From Rhodococcus phenolicus (GTDB lineage: Bacteria > Actinomycetota > Actinomycetes > Mycobacteriales > Mycobacteriaceae), in NCBI RefSeq assembly GCF_001646785.1, contig NZ_LRRH01000105.1, forward strand, positions 1 to 42,900: DNA of 42,900 nt. The letters run 5' to 3'. Positions 42,834 to 42,900 of the stretch are shown one piece after another. Made by a program: the position numbers and the translations under genes. Positions within the stretch are counted from its first letter, which is position 1, and each line of letters opens with the position of its first letter. The notes beneath the pieces are model-generated. The model was given only the letters and a program-made list of their open reading frames with translations, searched no databases and was not told the origin of the DNA.

Positions 42834-42900
42834 GTACAAATCTCCAGTAATTTCGGCGGCCGCGTCGACTTCTCGCGAAATGATCCCTCCCGGGATTTCC

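Overview
The window is high-GC actinobacterial DNA. The gene content points to the mycolic-acid group, most likely Rhodococcus sensu lato: a PonA1-type penicillin-binding protein followed by an Rv0051-like membrane glycosyltransferase, a thyA-dfrA pair, a DUF222/HNH protein, a PucR-type regulator and a DesA-like acyl-ACP desaturase. No species call can be made from the sequence alone.

The window has two parts. Positions 1 to about 21.8 kb are accessory DNA: about 25 mostly small genes of unknown function on both strands, set apart by strong hairpins. No integrase, transposase or conjugation gene is visible, so the mobility functions, if any, lie to the left or have been lost. Recognisable items are a divergent pair of an XRE regulator and a nucleotidyltransferase-like protein (2.9-4.6 kb), a lipoprotein gene followed by a widespread but uncharacterised 372-aa protein (6.0-8.3 kb), a DUF6461-like fusion protein (8.6-9.8 kb), two distantly related secreted proteins ending in FGS, an HNH-type protein heading a three-gene run (13.2-14.8 kb), a zinc-ribbon Mrr-type nuclease (15.0-15.8 kb), a tightly coupled three-gene cassette of a coiled-coil protein, a 626-aa protein and a two-helix membrane protein (20.1 to 17.4 kb, minus strand), and two tandem single-helix membrane paralogues (20.3-21.5 kb). 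Several real genes here are under 60 codons, including a 42-aa zinc-ribbon protein, a 41-aa protein and an ORF interrupted by an in-frame amber codon.

The right boundary of the accessory DNA falls inside an ABC/ECF-type transporter gene at about 21,810. The membrane region and Walker A box are kept, but the rest of the ATPase is replaced in frame by about 80 unrelated residues. From there to the right end the content is core chromosome: DEAD-box helicase, DUF222/HNH protein, CPBP intramembrane protease, tRNA-Arg(CCT), isochorismatase-like hydrolase, an FtsX/MacB-type permease with its ATPase, PucR-type regulator, DesA-like protein, universal stress protein, cupin, dfrA and thyA, an Fpg/Nei glycosylase, a type-B carboxylesterase, a GT87-like mannosyltransferase and PonA1.

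The best candidates for something undescribed are the three-gene cassette at 17.4-20.1 kb, the NTase-plus-partner fusion with its XRE regulator, and the lipoprotein/372-aa pair. None has a function that can be proven from sequence alone. The core segment holds a DesA homologue with two altered metal-ligand positions and a transporter gene broken at the island edge.
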